A DNA stretch of 64,000 bases from Paenibacillus kribbensis (GTDB lineage Bacteria > Bacillota > Bacilli > Paenibacillales > Paenibacillaceae): the NCBI RefSeq assembly GCF_002240415.1, contig NZ_CP020028.1:811501-875500 (forward strand). The letters run 5' to 3'. Shown here piece by piece: positions 26,999-36,153 of the stretch (position 1 is its first letter; each line of letters begins with the position of its first letter). The position numbers and the translations under genes were made by a program. The notes beneath the pieces were generated by a model. That model made no database searches. It was given only the letters and a program-made list of their open reading frames with translations, and was not told where the DNA came from.

Positions 26999-28513
26999 AT
27001 GGAAAACGTAGAGCAACAAACTGGCATCTTCAGATGGGTCGAAAGGGTGGGTAACAAGCTGCCCAATCCTTTTTTACTGTTTGTCTATTTGATTATTCTT
27101 CTTTTATTAGGCACTGCTGTACTATCTGTCTTTCATGCCTCCGCCGTTGATCCGATCAGCCATGAACGGGTGCAGGTCAAAAACCTGCTTAGTACCGAAG
27201 GCATTCAATGGTTATTACCCAACATCGTCAAAAACTTTTCCGGCTTTACCCCGCTAGGCTCTATTCTGGCGTTGATGCTGGGGATTGGATTGGCTGATAA
27301 GGTGGGGCTGCTGGAGGCTGTCATTCGTAAAATAGCGCTCGTCGTACGTCCCGGCTATGCCAGCTATTTGGTCGTATTTATTGCCTTTTTTAGCCACGTT
27401 TCTTCGGATGCCGCCCTCGTCATCATGCCTCCTTTGGGCGCGCTTATTTTCCTGGCCGTTGGACGTCATCCTGTCGCTGGTCTGCTGGCAGCTATTGCAG
27501 GTGTGGGCTCCGGGTTTACAGCCAACCTGTTGATTGTATCGACAGACGTGCTTTTGTCCGGTATCAGCACCGAGGTAGCCAAGTCAGTCAATGCTGCGAT
27601 TTCTGTGAGTGTGCTGGACAACTGGTATTTTATGATGACTTCCGTGTTTGTGCTTACATTGCTCGCCGGTTTGATTACGGATAAATTTGTGGAACCGCGA
27701 CTGGGCACGTATCAAGGCGGGGAGAGCCCGTTCAAGCTGGAAAAGCTGTCTTCCCGTGAAAATAAAGGGCTGCGTGCTGCCGGAATTGCCGCCTTGGTGT
27801 ACATTGCCGCTATAGCCGTGATGGTTGTTCCAGCTAACGGGATTTTACGTAACCCGGAGACGGGAGGCATTATGGGTTCGCCGTTTCTGTCAGGCATTGT
27901 CCCGGTGATTCTGTTGTTCTTTTTCGCTGTAGCTATCACCTACGGCATCACGACCAAAGCAATCCGGGAGCAGAACGACATCCCCAAGCTGCTTGTCCAT
28001 CCAATTAAGGACATGGCAGGCTTTATTATTATGGTATTTCCGTTGTCCCAGTTTGTAGCCATGTTCAATTGGAGTAATATGGGGCGTTTTATCGCATTGT
28101 ACATTACCGATATTTTAGAAAAAATCAACCTGACGGGCGTGCCTGTATTCGTTGGCCTGATCTTCCTGTCGGCATTCCTCTGTATGTTCATTGCCAGTGG
28201 CTCAGCCATTTGGTCTTTGCTTGCACCTGTATTTATACCGATGTTTATGGTGCTGGGCTATCATCCTGCTTTTGCGCAGATGATTTTCCGCGTGGCGGAT
28301 TCCTCTGTCATTCCGCTGGCCCCGGTATCTCCGTTTATTCCTTTGTTTGTCGGTTTTCTTCAGCAGTATAAAAAGGATGCGAAGCTCGGCACCTATTACT
28401 CTCTCATTCTCCCGTATCCTATTTTCTTCTTCTTGGTTTGGACGCTGCTGGTCGTGGTTTGGTATCTGCTGGGTCTACCGATTGGACCGGGTGTATATCC
28501 CAAATTATCCTAG
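26999..28513 (+). CDS. abgT: p-Aminobenzoyl-glutamate transporter, AbgT family
   Basis: 504 aa from the ATG at 26999 (AAGAGGGGG upstream); the earlier open frame from 26933 overlaps the -10 region. About a dozen hydrophobic segments. AbgT-family hallmarks are the N-terminal ERVGNKLPNPFLLFVYL and the C-terminal half with SGSAIWSLLAPVFIPMFMVLG and DSSVIPLAPVSPFIPLF. E. coli AbgT imports p-aminobenzoyl-glutamate, a folate breakdown product; some homologues export sulfonamides. The adjacent abgA/abgB-like hydrolase genes favour import for salvage. Confidence 0.93.
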   Translation: MENVEQQTGIFRWVERVGNKLPNPFLLFVYLIILLLLGTAVLSVFHASAVDPISHERVQVKNLLSTEGIQWLLPNIVKNFSGFTPLGSILALMLGIGLADKVGLLEAVIRKIALVVRPGYASYLVVFIAFFSHVSSDAALVIMPPLGALIFLAVGRHPVAGLLAAIAGVGSGFTANLLIVSTDVLLSGISTEVAKSVNAAISVSVLDNWYFMMTSVFVLTLLAGLITDKFVEPRLGTYQGGESPFKLEKLSSRENKGLRAAGIAALVYIAAIAVMVVPANGILRNPETGGIMGSPFLSGIVPVILLFFFAVAITYGITTKAIREQNDIPKLLVHPIKDMAGFIIMVFPLSQFVAMFNWSNMGRFIALYITDILEKINLTGVPVFVGLIFLSAFLCMFIASGSAIWSLLAPVFIPMFMVLGYHPAFAQMIFRVADSSVIPLAPVSPFIPLFVGFLQQYKKDAKLGTYYSLILPYPIFFFLVWTLLVVVWYLLGLPIGPGVYPKLS

Positions 28514-28595
28514 TTAGAACGGTTATAGTCTGTCATAATTGAAACGTGCGATTTTGTAAATTCTACTATTTCATATAAAAGGTAAGGTGGTATAT

Positions 28596-29858
28596 ATGTT
28601 AGATCTGATCGAGCTGCGCCGGGATTTGCACCGTCATCCTGAGCTGGGCTTTACTGAATTCCGAACGGCATCCAAGGTTGTAGGCTTGCTGCGGCAATTC
28701 GGCTACGAGGTTATTTATGGACAGGACGCGATGGAACCAAGCTCCGTGCGCGGCTTGCCGGAAAAAGAAGTGCTGGAGGCCGCTTATGAACGCGCATTGC
28801 GGGATGGAGCGGACCCTGCTATTGCGGCCCACATGAAGGGGGGCTATACGGCTGTTGTTGGTACCCTGCGGGGAGTACAGGAAGGCCCCACCGTTGCGTT
28901 CCGGTTCGATATGGACGCGCTCCCGATTACGGAAAGCACAGAAACACGGCATGTGCCGCAGGCCGAAGGCTTCCGTTCACTGTATGAAGGTCATATGCAT
29001 GCATGCGCCCATGACGGACATACGACGATTGGCCTCGGCTTGGCCGAGCGATTAAGTGACCGTCAGTTCGCGGGCACGGTTAAACTGATCTTTCAACCGG
29101 CAGAAGAGGGCGTTCGAGGCGCTTATGCTATGGTGAACAAAGGAATGCTGGACGACGTAGATACGCTTTTTTGCCAGCATCTGGGCTGTGATGTACCGCT
29201 GGGTGAAATTCACGGCAGCTCGGCAGGCTTTCTAGCGTCCACCAAACTAGAGGCACGCTTTCGCGGTGTGGCGTCACATGCGGGCTCCTCGCCGGAAAAA
29301 GGGAACAATGCTCTGCTAGGCGCGGCCACCGCGCTGCTGAACATTCAGTCGCTGCCCCGCTTCAGCACCGGGGAAACACGTATTAACGTAGGGGTGCTGG
29401 AAGGTGGCACAGCCGCCAACATCATACCTGAAACCGCGCGTATGATCATCGAAACACGTTCGGTGGATGAGCAGACGAATGAAGAGTTGGAGAGACGGGT
29501 ACGCAATATCATAGCCCATAGTGCAGGAATGCATGAGCTGGAGCATGAAGTACGCGTCATCGGCGGCGCAATCCCGATTGTATGCAGCCCGGAATTGGCA
29601 GAAATGACAGCAGAGGAAGCACAGCATATTGAGGGCTTCGTGAATCAGAAAGCGATGGGGCAAACTAGCTCGCTGGGCAGTGAGGATGCCAGCTACATGA
29701 TTCGGCGTGTTCAGGAGTTGGGAGGAAAGGGCACGTATATGATCATCGGCTGCGATCTGCCCGCCCCTCACCATCATCCGGAGTTTGATATTCAGGAAGA
29801 GGTGCTGCCACGCAGCGTAGAACTGCTGGAGCGGCTGGCTAGGCGGACGCTTCGCTGA
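28596..29858 (+). CDS. abgA: p-Aminobenzoyl-glutamate hydrolase subunit A-like M20 peptidase
   Basis: 420 aa from the ATG at 28596; a GTG at 28587 is possible but overlaps the AAGGTGG ribosome site. It is an M20D amidohydrolase with metal motifs MHACAHDGHTT and QPAEEGVRGA, a dimerisation domain in the middle, and the late GSEDASYM and APHHHPEF ligand motifs. The N-terminal GLPEKEVLEAAYERALRDGA insertion is specific to AbgA among M20 proteins. It probably acts as a heterodimer with the next product to release p-aminobenzoate and glutamate. Confidence 0.88.
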   Translation: MLDLIELRRDLHRHPELGFTEFRTASKVVGLLRQFGYEVIYGQDAMEPSSVRGLPEKEVLEAAYERALRDGADPAIAAHMKGGYTAVVGTLRGVQEGPTVAFRFDMDALPITESTETRHVPQAEGFRSLYEGHMHACAHDGHTTIGLGLAERLSDRQFAGTVKLIFQPAEEGVRGAYAMVNKGMLDDVDTLFCQHLGCDVPLGEIHGSSAGFLASTKLEARFRGVASHAGSSPEKGNNALLGAATALLNIQSLPRFSTGETRINVGVLEGGTAANIIPETARMIIETRSVDEQTNEELERRVRNIIAHSAGMHELEHEVRVIGGAIPIVCSPELAEMTAEEAQHIEGFVNQKAMGQTSSLGSEDASYMIRRVQELGGKGTYMIIGCDLPAPHHHPEFDIQEEVLPRSVELLERLARRTLR

Positions 29859-29876
29859 GAAAGGTGGACACCAGTC

Positions 29877-31292
29877 ATGAAGCATATAGAGCTATTATCC
29901 GAAGATATTGAACGACAACGGGATAAAATCATTCGAATTAGCGAGCAAATATGGCAATTTGCAGAGACACGCTTCGAGGAATATCAATCTGCCGAGCTGT
30001 TATGCCGCAGTCTGGAAGAGGAGGGCTTCGCTGTAGAGCGTGGTGTGGGCGGTATTGAAACAGCCTTCATCGGGAGCTATGGCAGCGGTAAGCCGGTTAT
30101 CGCATTTCTCGGGGAATATGATGCTTTGTCGGGACTTAGCCAGCATAAAGGCATAGCCCGGCAGGAGCCAGTAGAAAAGGGAGGCAATGGTCACGGCTGT
30201 GGTCATCATTTGCTTGGTTCGGCTTCTTTGGCCGCAGCGTTGGCCCTTAAGAACATGATAGAGCAGAACGGATTGTCGGGAACGGTCCGTTACTACGGCT
30301 GTCCGGGTGAAGAAGGCGGTTCGGGCAAGGCGTTTATGGCGCGCGCAGGATTGTTTGATGATGTTGATTTCTCTTTGTGCTGGCATCCGATGGACTATAA
30401 CAGCATTATGTCTGTGAGCACATTGGCCAATGTGCAGGTTTATTTTCGGTTTAAAGGCAAAAGCGCACATGCCGCCGCCGCTCCACATCTGGGCCGCAGT
30501 GCGCTGGATGCCGTTGAGCTTATGAACATTGGCGCAAACTATTTGCGCGAGCATATTGTGCAGGACGCGCGCCTGCATTATGCAATCACGAACAGCGGAG
30601 GCTTTTCTCCCAATGTGGTGCAGGCGAATGCGGAAGTGCTGTATCTGATCAGGGCACCGCAAGCGTCACAGGTGCAGCATATTTACAAGCGGGTCTGCGA
30701 TATTGCTCGCGGCGCGGCACTGATGACGGGTACGGAGGTTGAAATCGTATTTGACAAGGCATGCTCCAACCTGATGCCTAGCCCGGTGCTGGAGCAAACC
30801 ATGTACCGCGTGTTCGAGCAACTGGGCGTGCCGGAATTTACGGCGGAAGAACTGGCCTATGCTGCCGAAATACGTACGACATTGGATGAGCAGGAACGCG
30901 CAGGGATCTTGGTCAAATATCCGGGCCTGCGCGATAAGGATATGGCTGATATTCTTCAGCCTTATACAGGCACCGAGCCGCTGTATGGATCAACCGATGT
31001 CGGCGACGTAAGCTGGATTACACCGACCGTACAGTGCACGACCGCTTGTTTTCCTGTAGGAACACAGGCGCATACATGGCAGTGGGTTGCCTCAGGTGCG
31101 ACCTCCATCGGCCACAAGGGCATGCTGCATGCCGCCAAGGTCATGGCTGCTACGGCCGCCGAGCTGCTGGAGCATCCGGAACTGGTAGCGAAGGCGCAGG
31201 CTGACTTGCGGGCCAGACTCGGGGATCAGCCTTACGTATGTCCTATTCCACCCGAAATTCAGCCTGGTGCGAATAAGGTGCGAGTTCAGTAG
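29877..31292 (+). CDS. abgB: p-Aminobenzoyl-glutamate hydrolase subunit B-like M20 peptidase
   Basis: 471 aa, close to E. coli AbgB (481). Conserved segments are IWQFAETRFEEYQSAELL, FLGEYDALSGLSQ, GHGCGHHLLG (metal), YYGCPGEEGGSGKAFM and the late STDVGDVSW and GTQAHTWQWVA. It lies 18 bp after abgA with its own AAGGTGG, so T, A and B form one operon. The order T-A-B differs from E. coli A-B-T, and the regulator is not LysR-type as there. Confidence 0.9.
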   Translation: MKHIELLSEDIERQRDKIIRISEQIWQFAETRFEEYQSAELLCRSLEEEGFAVERGVGGIETAFIGSYGSGKPVIAFLGEYDALSGLSQHKGIARQEPVEKGGNGHGCGHHLLGSASLAAALALKNMIEQNGLSGTVRYYGCPGEEGGSGKAFMARAGLFDDVDFSLCWHPMDYNSIMSVSTLANVQVYFRFKGKSAHAAAAPHLGRSALDAVELMNIGANYLREHIVQDARLHYAITNSGGFSPNVVQANAEVLYLIRAPQASQVQHIYKRVCDIARGAALMTGTEVEIVFDKACSNLMPSPVLEQTMYRVFEQLGVPEFTAEELAYAAEIRTTLDEQERAGILVKYPGLRDKDMADILQPYTGTEPLYGSTDVGDVSWITPTVQCTTACFPVGTQAHTWQWVASGATSIGHKGMLHAAKVMAATAAELLEHPELVAKAQADLRARLGDQPYVCPIPPEIQPGANKVRVQ

Positions 31293-31402
31293 TGAAGCCA
31301 TGATGGTCAAGCAACCATCGGATGATGAAGGTTGGAGAGAAGTTGGGCATGAACCTGGAAGCCGCAGGTTCCCCGTTTTTAACTTCTCAATTCAGACAGA
31401 GC

Positions 31403-31433
31403 AAGCTGTCGGGATGCCCCCGGCGGCTTTTTT
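31403..31433 (+). terminator. Terminator of the abg operon
   Basis: AAGCTGTCGGG pairs with CCCGGCGGCTT (two wobbles) and is followed by TTTTTT. Confidence 0.75.
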
Positions 31434-31459
31434 GCATGGTTTATTCATTTCAAAAAAAT

Positions 31460-31487
31460 TTGACAGATACGATATCACTGCTATAAT
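31460..31487 (+). promoter_or_regulatory. Sigma-A promoter of the siderophore operon
   Basis: TTGACA (31460-31465), 16 bp, TATAAT (31482-31487). Confidence 0.8.
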
Positions 31488-31503
31488 TTATGCTAGTTCA
31501 TTT

Positions 31504-31523
31504 TGATAATGATTATCATTATT
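31504..31523 (+). promoter_or_regulatory. Fur box
   Basis: GATAATGATTATCATTAT matches 18 of 19 bases of the classical Fur consensus. It lies about 10 bp downstream of the predicted start site, so iron-bound Fur should block transcription of the importer. Confidence 0.93.
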
Positions 31524-31586
31524 GAAGGGAGGAAAGGGCCGAAGCTTGGTACAGGGTTATGGAGAACAGGCTCCCTTGGTTAGAAC

Positions 31587-32540
31587 ATGAAATTGCGTTA
31601 TTTAATACTGGCTTTTCTGGTACTGGCCTTTGCCTCGGTTTTTATCGGTGTTCATGATGTAACTCCGCTCGATTTGTTCCGCTTAACCGATGATCAGGCG
31701 CAGGTGCTCCTGATTAGCAGACTTCCACGGTTGATTAGCATTATTATCGCAGGAGCGAGTATGAGTATCTGCGGGCTGATCATGCAGCAGCTTACCCGGA
31801 ATCGGTTTGTATCGCCTACTACCGCAGGGACGATGGATGCGGCACGCTTGGGTGTCTTGATTGCGATCATGGTGTTTGGAGCGGCTGGATTTTGGACGAA
31901 AATGCTGGCAGCCTTCAGTTTTGCTCTTGCCGGGACACTTGTTTTTATGAAAATACTGGATAAGATTCGTTTCAAGGACCCGGTATTTATCCCGCTGGTT
32001 GGTTTGATGTTCGGAGGCATTTTGAATTCAGTGACGACCTTCTTTGCTTATAAATACAATCTGATCCAGAGCATTTCCTCGTGGATGCAGGGGGATTTTT
32101 CTCTGATTATGAGCGGTCGCTACGAAATGCTGTACCTTAGTGTTCCTTTGGTTGTGTTGGCGTACATCTATGCGAATCGTTTCACAATTGCAGGTATGGG
32201 CGAGGATTTTGCGGCAAATTTAGGCGTGCATTACAGGCGCACCGTCAATATGGGTCTGGTGATTGTGGCTTTGGTTTCCTCTGTTGTCATTTTAACTGTG
32301 GGGACAATTCCCTTTCTGGGGCTGGTTGTACCCAATGTGGTCAGCATGTACATGGGGGATCATCTGAAAAAAAGCCTGGCTCATACAGCGATTCTTGGTG
32401 CTATTTTTGTGCTGTTTTGCGATATTTTGGGACGGGTCATCATTTATCCGTATGAAATCTCTGTGGGGCTTACCGTGGGTGTGATCGGGAGCGCGCTGTT
32501 CTTGTATTTGCTGTTGAGGAGAAGGGCCTATGAATCCTAA
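31587..32540 (+). CDS. yclN: Ferric siderophore ABC permease, YclN-like
   Basis: 317-aa FecCD-family permease with about nine helices. Gene order and lengths (317-316-252-328) match B. subtilis yclNOPQ, the petrobactin importer (also called fpbNOPQ). GLIMQQLTRNRFVSPTTAGTMDAA and GTIPFLGLVVPNVVS are family motifs. An in-frame TAG sits two codons upstream of the ATG, so translation cannot start earlier; no clear ribosome site is seen. It overlaps the next gene by 11 bp. The ligand here (a catecholate siderophore) is inferred. Confidence 0.88.
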   Translation: MKLRYLILAFLVLAFASVFIGVHDVTPLDLFRLTDDQAQVLLISRLPRLISIIIAGASMSICGLIMQQLTRNRFVSPTTAGTMDAARLGVLIAIMVFGAAGFWTKMLAAFSFALAGTLVFMKILDKIRFKDPVFIPLVGLMFGGILNSVTTFFAYKYNLIQSISSWMQGDFSLIMSGRYEMLYLSVPLVVLAYIYANRFTIAGMGEDFAANLGVHYRRTVNMGLVIVALVSSVVILTVGTIPFLGLVVPNVVSMYMGDHLKKSLAHTAILGAIFVLFCDILGRVIIYPYEISVGLTVGVIGSALFLYLLLRRRAYES

Positions 32541-33480
32541 ATTAAAAATCGGAATATTAGCTGCCGCCGCGCTGCTGCTGATTGCTGCTTTTGTGTTTGT
32601 AGATCTTCCGCACACCTGGCACTACGCGCTGCCGCGACGATTGAAAAAGATCGCAGCCTTCATCCTGACAGGTGGATCGATTGCTTTTGCAACGGTTATT
32701 TTCCAGACAATTACAAATAACAAAATTTTGACTCCGGGTATTATCGGGCTGGATTCACTGTATATGCTGATTCAGACGACCATTGTGTTTGCGTTTGGCT
32801 CGGTGCCGTTTATTTCGACCAGCAGAGAGCTGAATTTTTTGTTGTCCGTGGGCTTGATGGTGCTGTTTGCGGGTCTGCTGTACAAATTAATTTTTCGCAA
32901 GGATGGACGCGGGATTTATGTGCTTTTGCTGATTGGTCTGGTGTTCGGTACGCTGTTCAACAGTCTGTCCACCTTTATGGAAGTGCTGATTGACCCGAAC
33001 GAATATGCCAAAATTCAGGACAAAAGCTTCGCTAGTTTCAGCAATGTGAATACTGAGCTGCTGTGGCTATCTGTGGTGATCCTTGTGCTTGTATTTTCCT
33101 ATGCGTGGCGGTTCATCAAGTATCTGGATGTGCTGTCGCTTGGGCGGGAGCATGCGATTAACCTGGGGCTTCCATACGGTTTTATCATCAAAAGATTGCT
33201 GGTTATCGTAGCCATTCTTATTTCCATTTCTACAGCGCTTGTCGGGCCGATTACGTTTCTCGGGCTGATTGTGGCGAATGTAGCCTATCAGGTGATGAAA
33301 ACCTATCAGCATCGTTATATTATTCCGGCCTCCATCCTGGTCAGTGTTATCGCCTTGGCTGGATGCCAGCTGCTGGCAGAGCGAGTCTTTGACTTATCGA
33401 CAACGGTCAGCGTCATTATTAACTTTATCGGGGGGGTGTACTTCCTGTATCTTTTGCTGCGGGAGAATAAATCATGGTAG
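32530..33480 (+). CDS. yclO: Ferric siderophore ABC permease, YclO-like
   Basis: 316 aa, the second FecCD permease, with helices throughout. Conserved TNNKILTPGIIGLDSLYMLIQT and GPITFLGLIVANVAYQVMK are present. It starts inside the end of yclN after GAGGAGAAGG and overlaps the ATPase gene by 7 bp. It probably forms a heterodimeric channel with YclN. Confidence 0.88.
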   Translation: MNPKLKIGILAAAALLLIAAFVFVDLPHTWHYALPRRLKKIAAFILTGGSIAFATVIFQTITNNKILTPGIIGLDSLYMLIQTTIVFAFGSVPFISTSRELNFLLSVGLMVLFAGLLYKLIFRKDGRGIYVLLLIGLVFGTLFNSLSTFMEVLIDPNEYAKIQDKSFASFSNVNTELLWLSVVILVLVFSYAWRFIKYLDVLSLGREHAINLGLPYGFIIKRLLVIVAILISISTALVGPITFLGLIVANVAYQVMKTYQHRYIIPASILVSVIALAGCQLLAERVFDLSTTVSVIINFIGGVYFLYLLLRENKSW

Positions 33481-34232
33481 AAGTCAAAAACGTATCCAAA
33501 CGCTACGGGAATAAAAATGTGGTGGATCAGGTATCCGTCACCGTACCGAAAGGCACCATCACCTCCTTTATTGGCCCCAACGGCGCGGGGAAAAGCACTT
33601 TGTTGTCGATGATCAGTCGCCTGACAGACAGCGATGAAGGAGAAATCCTCATTGATGGGCAGGCGATGAGCGTGACCAAAAGCGAGGATCTGGCGCGGAA
33701 GATATCTATTTTAAAACAGACGAATGATGTGAATATCCGCCTAACCGTGAAGGAACTGGTGAGCTTCGGCCGGTTTCCGTATTCCAAGGGCAGGTTGAAC
33801 AGCGAGGATCGCAAAATGGTGGAGCAGTCCCTGGCTTATATGGGGCTGGAGGATATGAAGGACAAGCACATTCATTTGCTTAGTGGCGGACAGCGGCAGC
33901 GGGCCTTTATTGCCATGATTCTGGCCCAGGACACGGACTACATACTGCTGGATGAGCCGTTGAACAATTTGGATATGAAGCACTCGGTTCAGATTATGAA
34001 GACGCTGCGCAATCTGGTGGATGATTTGGGCAAAACGATTCTGGTGGTGCTTCACGACATCAACTTTGCGTCCTGTTATTCGGACTATATTGTGGGCATG
34101 AAGGACGGCAGGCTGCTAAAGCAAGGAACCGTCGATGAGATGATTGACAGCCAGGTATTACAAGATTTGTACGATATGGATATTCCGATTCAACAGATCG
34201 GTGATCATAAAATTTGTGTGTATTTCACTTAG
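33474..34232 (+). CDS. yclP: Ferric siderophore ABC ATPase, YclP-like
   Basis: 252 aa. Walker A is GPNGAGKST, the signature is LLSGGQRQRAFIAMILAQ and Walker B is YILLDEPLNNLD. This is the iron-siderophore (FepC) group of ATPases. It energises YclNO. The signature segment has AFIAMILAQ in place of the more usual ARAL, as in B. subtilis YclP-type proteins. Confidence 0.9.
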   Translation: MVEVKNVSKRYGNKNVVDQVSVTVPKGTITSFIGPNGAGKSTLLSMISRLTDSDEGEILIDGQAMSVTKSEDLARKISILKQTNDVNIRLTVKELVSFGRFPYSKGRLNSEDRKMVEQSLAYMGLEDMKDKHIHLLSGGQRQRAFIAMILAQDTDYILLDEPLNNLDMKHSVQIMKTLRNLVDDLGKTILVVLHDINFASCYSDYIVGMKDGRLLKQGTVDEMIDSQVLQDLYDMDIPIQQIGDHKICVYFT

Positions 34233-34244
34233 GAGGAATTAATA

Positions 34245-35231
34245 ATGAAGAAAAATATGATGCTTCTCACGTTGATGCTGGTGTTGGTGCTGATTGTATC
34301 AGCCTGTGGTAAAGCAGCTCCGGCTGCTCAGGAGACGACGGGTAACGACTCATCCTCTGCTGCAACAACCGAAGCCAAAACGATCGAAGTTAAACATGCA
34401 CTGGATGAAAACCCGGTGAAGGTCAAGGTTAATCCGAAAAACGTCGTCGTTTTTGACTTTGGCGCGCTGGATACGCTGGACAAGCTGGGTGTTGACGTTG
34501 CGGCGGTAGCACAGCAGGATCTTCCTACGTATTTGAGCAAATATAAGGATTCCAAATATGCAAGTGCTGGTACGCTGTTTGAACCGGATTACGAGAAAAT
34601 CAGCGATTTGTCTCCTGAATTGATTATTATTGGCGGCAGACAGGCAGATGCCTACAAGGAGTTAAGCAAAATTGCACCGACCATTTCGGTAGCCGTAGAT
34701 ACCAAGGATTTTGTGAACTCCTTCAAGAAAAATGTAGAGCTGATGGGCCAAATCTTTAACAAAGAGGATGCTGCCAAACAGGAACTGGCTGCGATTGACA
34801 GCTCCATCAAGGCTGTACACGACAAGGCTGTAGCGAGCAAGGCCAAAGGCCTGATTGTATTGACGAATGAAGGCAGTCTGAGCGCATACGGACCTAATTC
34901 CCGCTTTGGCATCATTCATGATGCTTTTGGCGTCACACCTGTAGATCCTGACATTAAAGTATCCACGCATGGACAAAAGGTTTCTTTTGAATATGTACAG
35001 CAAAAAAATCCGGATTATATCTTTGTCGTTGACCGCGGGGCTGTGGTGGTAGAAGAAGGTAAGGAACAGATTTCAGGCAAACAAACGCTTGAAAATGAAC
35101 TGGTGAAGAAAACGAACGCTTATAAAAACGGCCATATTGTGTACCTTAATCCAAACTACTGGTATTTGTCAGGCAACGGTCTGGAATCAGTGTCTGAAAT
35201 GATCAAGGAAATCGACGCTGCGTTGCAGTAA
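34245..35231 (+). CDS. yclQ: Ferric siderophore-binding lipoprotein, YclQ-like
   Basis: 328 aa with lipobox VSAC (cysteine 21). It is a two-lobed FhuD/TroA-like binding protein: PKNVVVFDFGALDTLDKLGVDVA, LFEPDYEKISDLSPELIIIGGRQ and the linker helix region are typical of the YclQ/CeuE group, which bind ferric catecholates such as petrobactin. AGGAGG lies 6 bp before the ATG. It delivers the ligand to YclNO. Confidence 0.9.
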   Translation: MKKNMMLLTLMLVLVLIVSACGKAAPAAQETTGNDSSSAATTEAKTIEVKHALDENPVKVKVNPKNVVVFDFGALDTLDKLGVDVAAVAQQDLPTYLSKYKDSKYASAGTLFEPDYEKISDLSPELIIIGGRQADAYKELSKIAPTISVAVDTKDFVNSFKKNVELMGQIFNKEDAAKQELAAIDSSIKAVHDKAVASKAKGLIVLTNEGSLSAYGPNSRFGIIHDAFGVTPVDPDIKVSTHGQKVSFEYVQQKNPDYIFVVDRGAVVVEEGKEQISGKQTLENELVKKTNAYKNGHIVYLNPNYWYLSGNGLESVSEMIKEIDAALQ

Positions 35232-35263
35232 TTTCATGTTTTACAAAGTGGAGACTGAGTAGA

Positions 35264-36007
35264 ATGAAAGGAACTATAGATGATGTTTTATTAGATGAGT
35301 ACCTTGTACACATCTATACGCCTCCTGTCTTCGCGAAAGAAAATGAGCTCTATCCTGTACTGTATGTACAGGATGGCAGTTCATTATTTCTAAGCAGTCT
35401 GGATGAGTTGGAGCGGCGTTTTATTGCGGGGGAGCTCCCCTGTGTCGTGCTGGTAGGCATTCAGCCCGTCAATCGGCTGGATGATTATACACCTTGGCAG
35501 GTGGCAGCTCTAGTAGAAGGAAGACCTGCCTTTGGCGGGGGTGGAGATGCTTATCTGGCATTTATAGTGACACAAGTCATGCCATACGTCGAGGCGGAAT
35601 TTCCGGTTCAAACCGGACCGGAGCATACAGGCCTCATCGGCGCCTCGCTGGGCGGATTGATTTCTATGTATGCCGCTTTTCGATATGCGGACGTATTTGG
35701 GCGCATCGGCTCGATTTCAGGCTCCTATTGGTATCCGGGCATGATCGGCTATATGCAGTCTGCTTCTTTTGCAACTGGAGCGGTTGGTACACATCAATTT
35801 TACGTATCCGTCGGGACGCGTGAAGGTGAGGGGAAAACGAATGTGCAGAAAGATATGGTTTCGTTAACCCTTCAGGCACGTGAAGCGCTACTGGGACAGG
35901 GGCTTGATGAAAAGGATGTTCTTCTCGTGTTGGATGAGGATGCGGTGCATCGAGTGGATTTTTTCCAGCGTCAATTCCCCGAGGCCATCAAATGGTTGTT
36001 CCGATAG
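35264..36007 (+). CDS. Putative siderophore esterase (Fes/BesA-like alpha/beta hydrolase)
   Basis: 247 aa in the esterase-D/Fes superfamily. YPVLYVQDGSSLF (31-43) and the nucleophile elbow GASLGG (Ser128) are clear, with a likely catalytic His in DAVHRVDFFQRQFPEAI near the end. There is no signal peptide, so it is cytosolic. It lies 32 bp after yclQ, inside the Fur-regulated unit, so hydrolysis of an imported ferric siderophore to release iron is the likely job. The exact substrate is unknown. Confidence 0.8.
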   Translation: MKGTIDDVLLDEYLVHIYTPPVFAKENELYPVLYVQDGSSLFLSSLDELERRFIAGELPCVVLVGIQPVNRLDDYTPWQVAALVEGRPAFGGGGDAYLAFIVTQVMPYVEAEFPVQTGPEHTGLIGASLGGLISMYAAFRYADVFGRIGSISGSYWYPGMIGYMQSASFATGAVGTHQFYVSVGTREGEGKTNVQKDMVSLTLQAREALLGQGLDEKDVLLVLDEDAVHRVDFFQRQFPEAIKWLFR

Positions 36008-36032
36008 CACAAATGGAATACGGACTTTATAC

Positions 36033-36089
36033 AATAACCCCAAAGGATTGGAGATCGTGGAGTCTCTATGCCCTTTGGGGTTATTTTTT
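36033..36089 (+). terminator. Terminator of the siderophore operon
   Basis: AATAACCCCAAAGG / CCTTTGGGGTTATT is a perfect 14-bp stem followed by T-run. Confidence 0.9.
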
Positions 36090-36153
36090 GCGTATAATAG
36101 AGTAATATTCAAAATTTGATGTTACACGCTAATGAAAGTGAGGGAACTCATAT

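Noticed and set aside
31267..31506. 79-codon frame at the abg/ycl boundary
   Set aside because: It spans the abg terminator and the ycl promoter.
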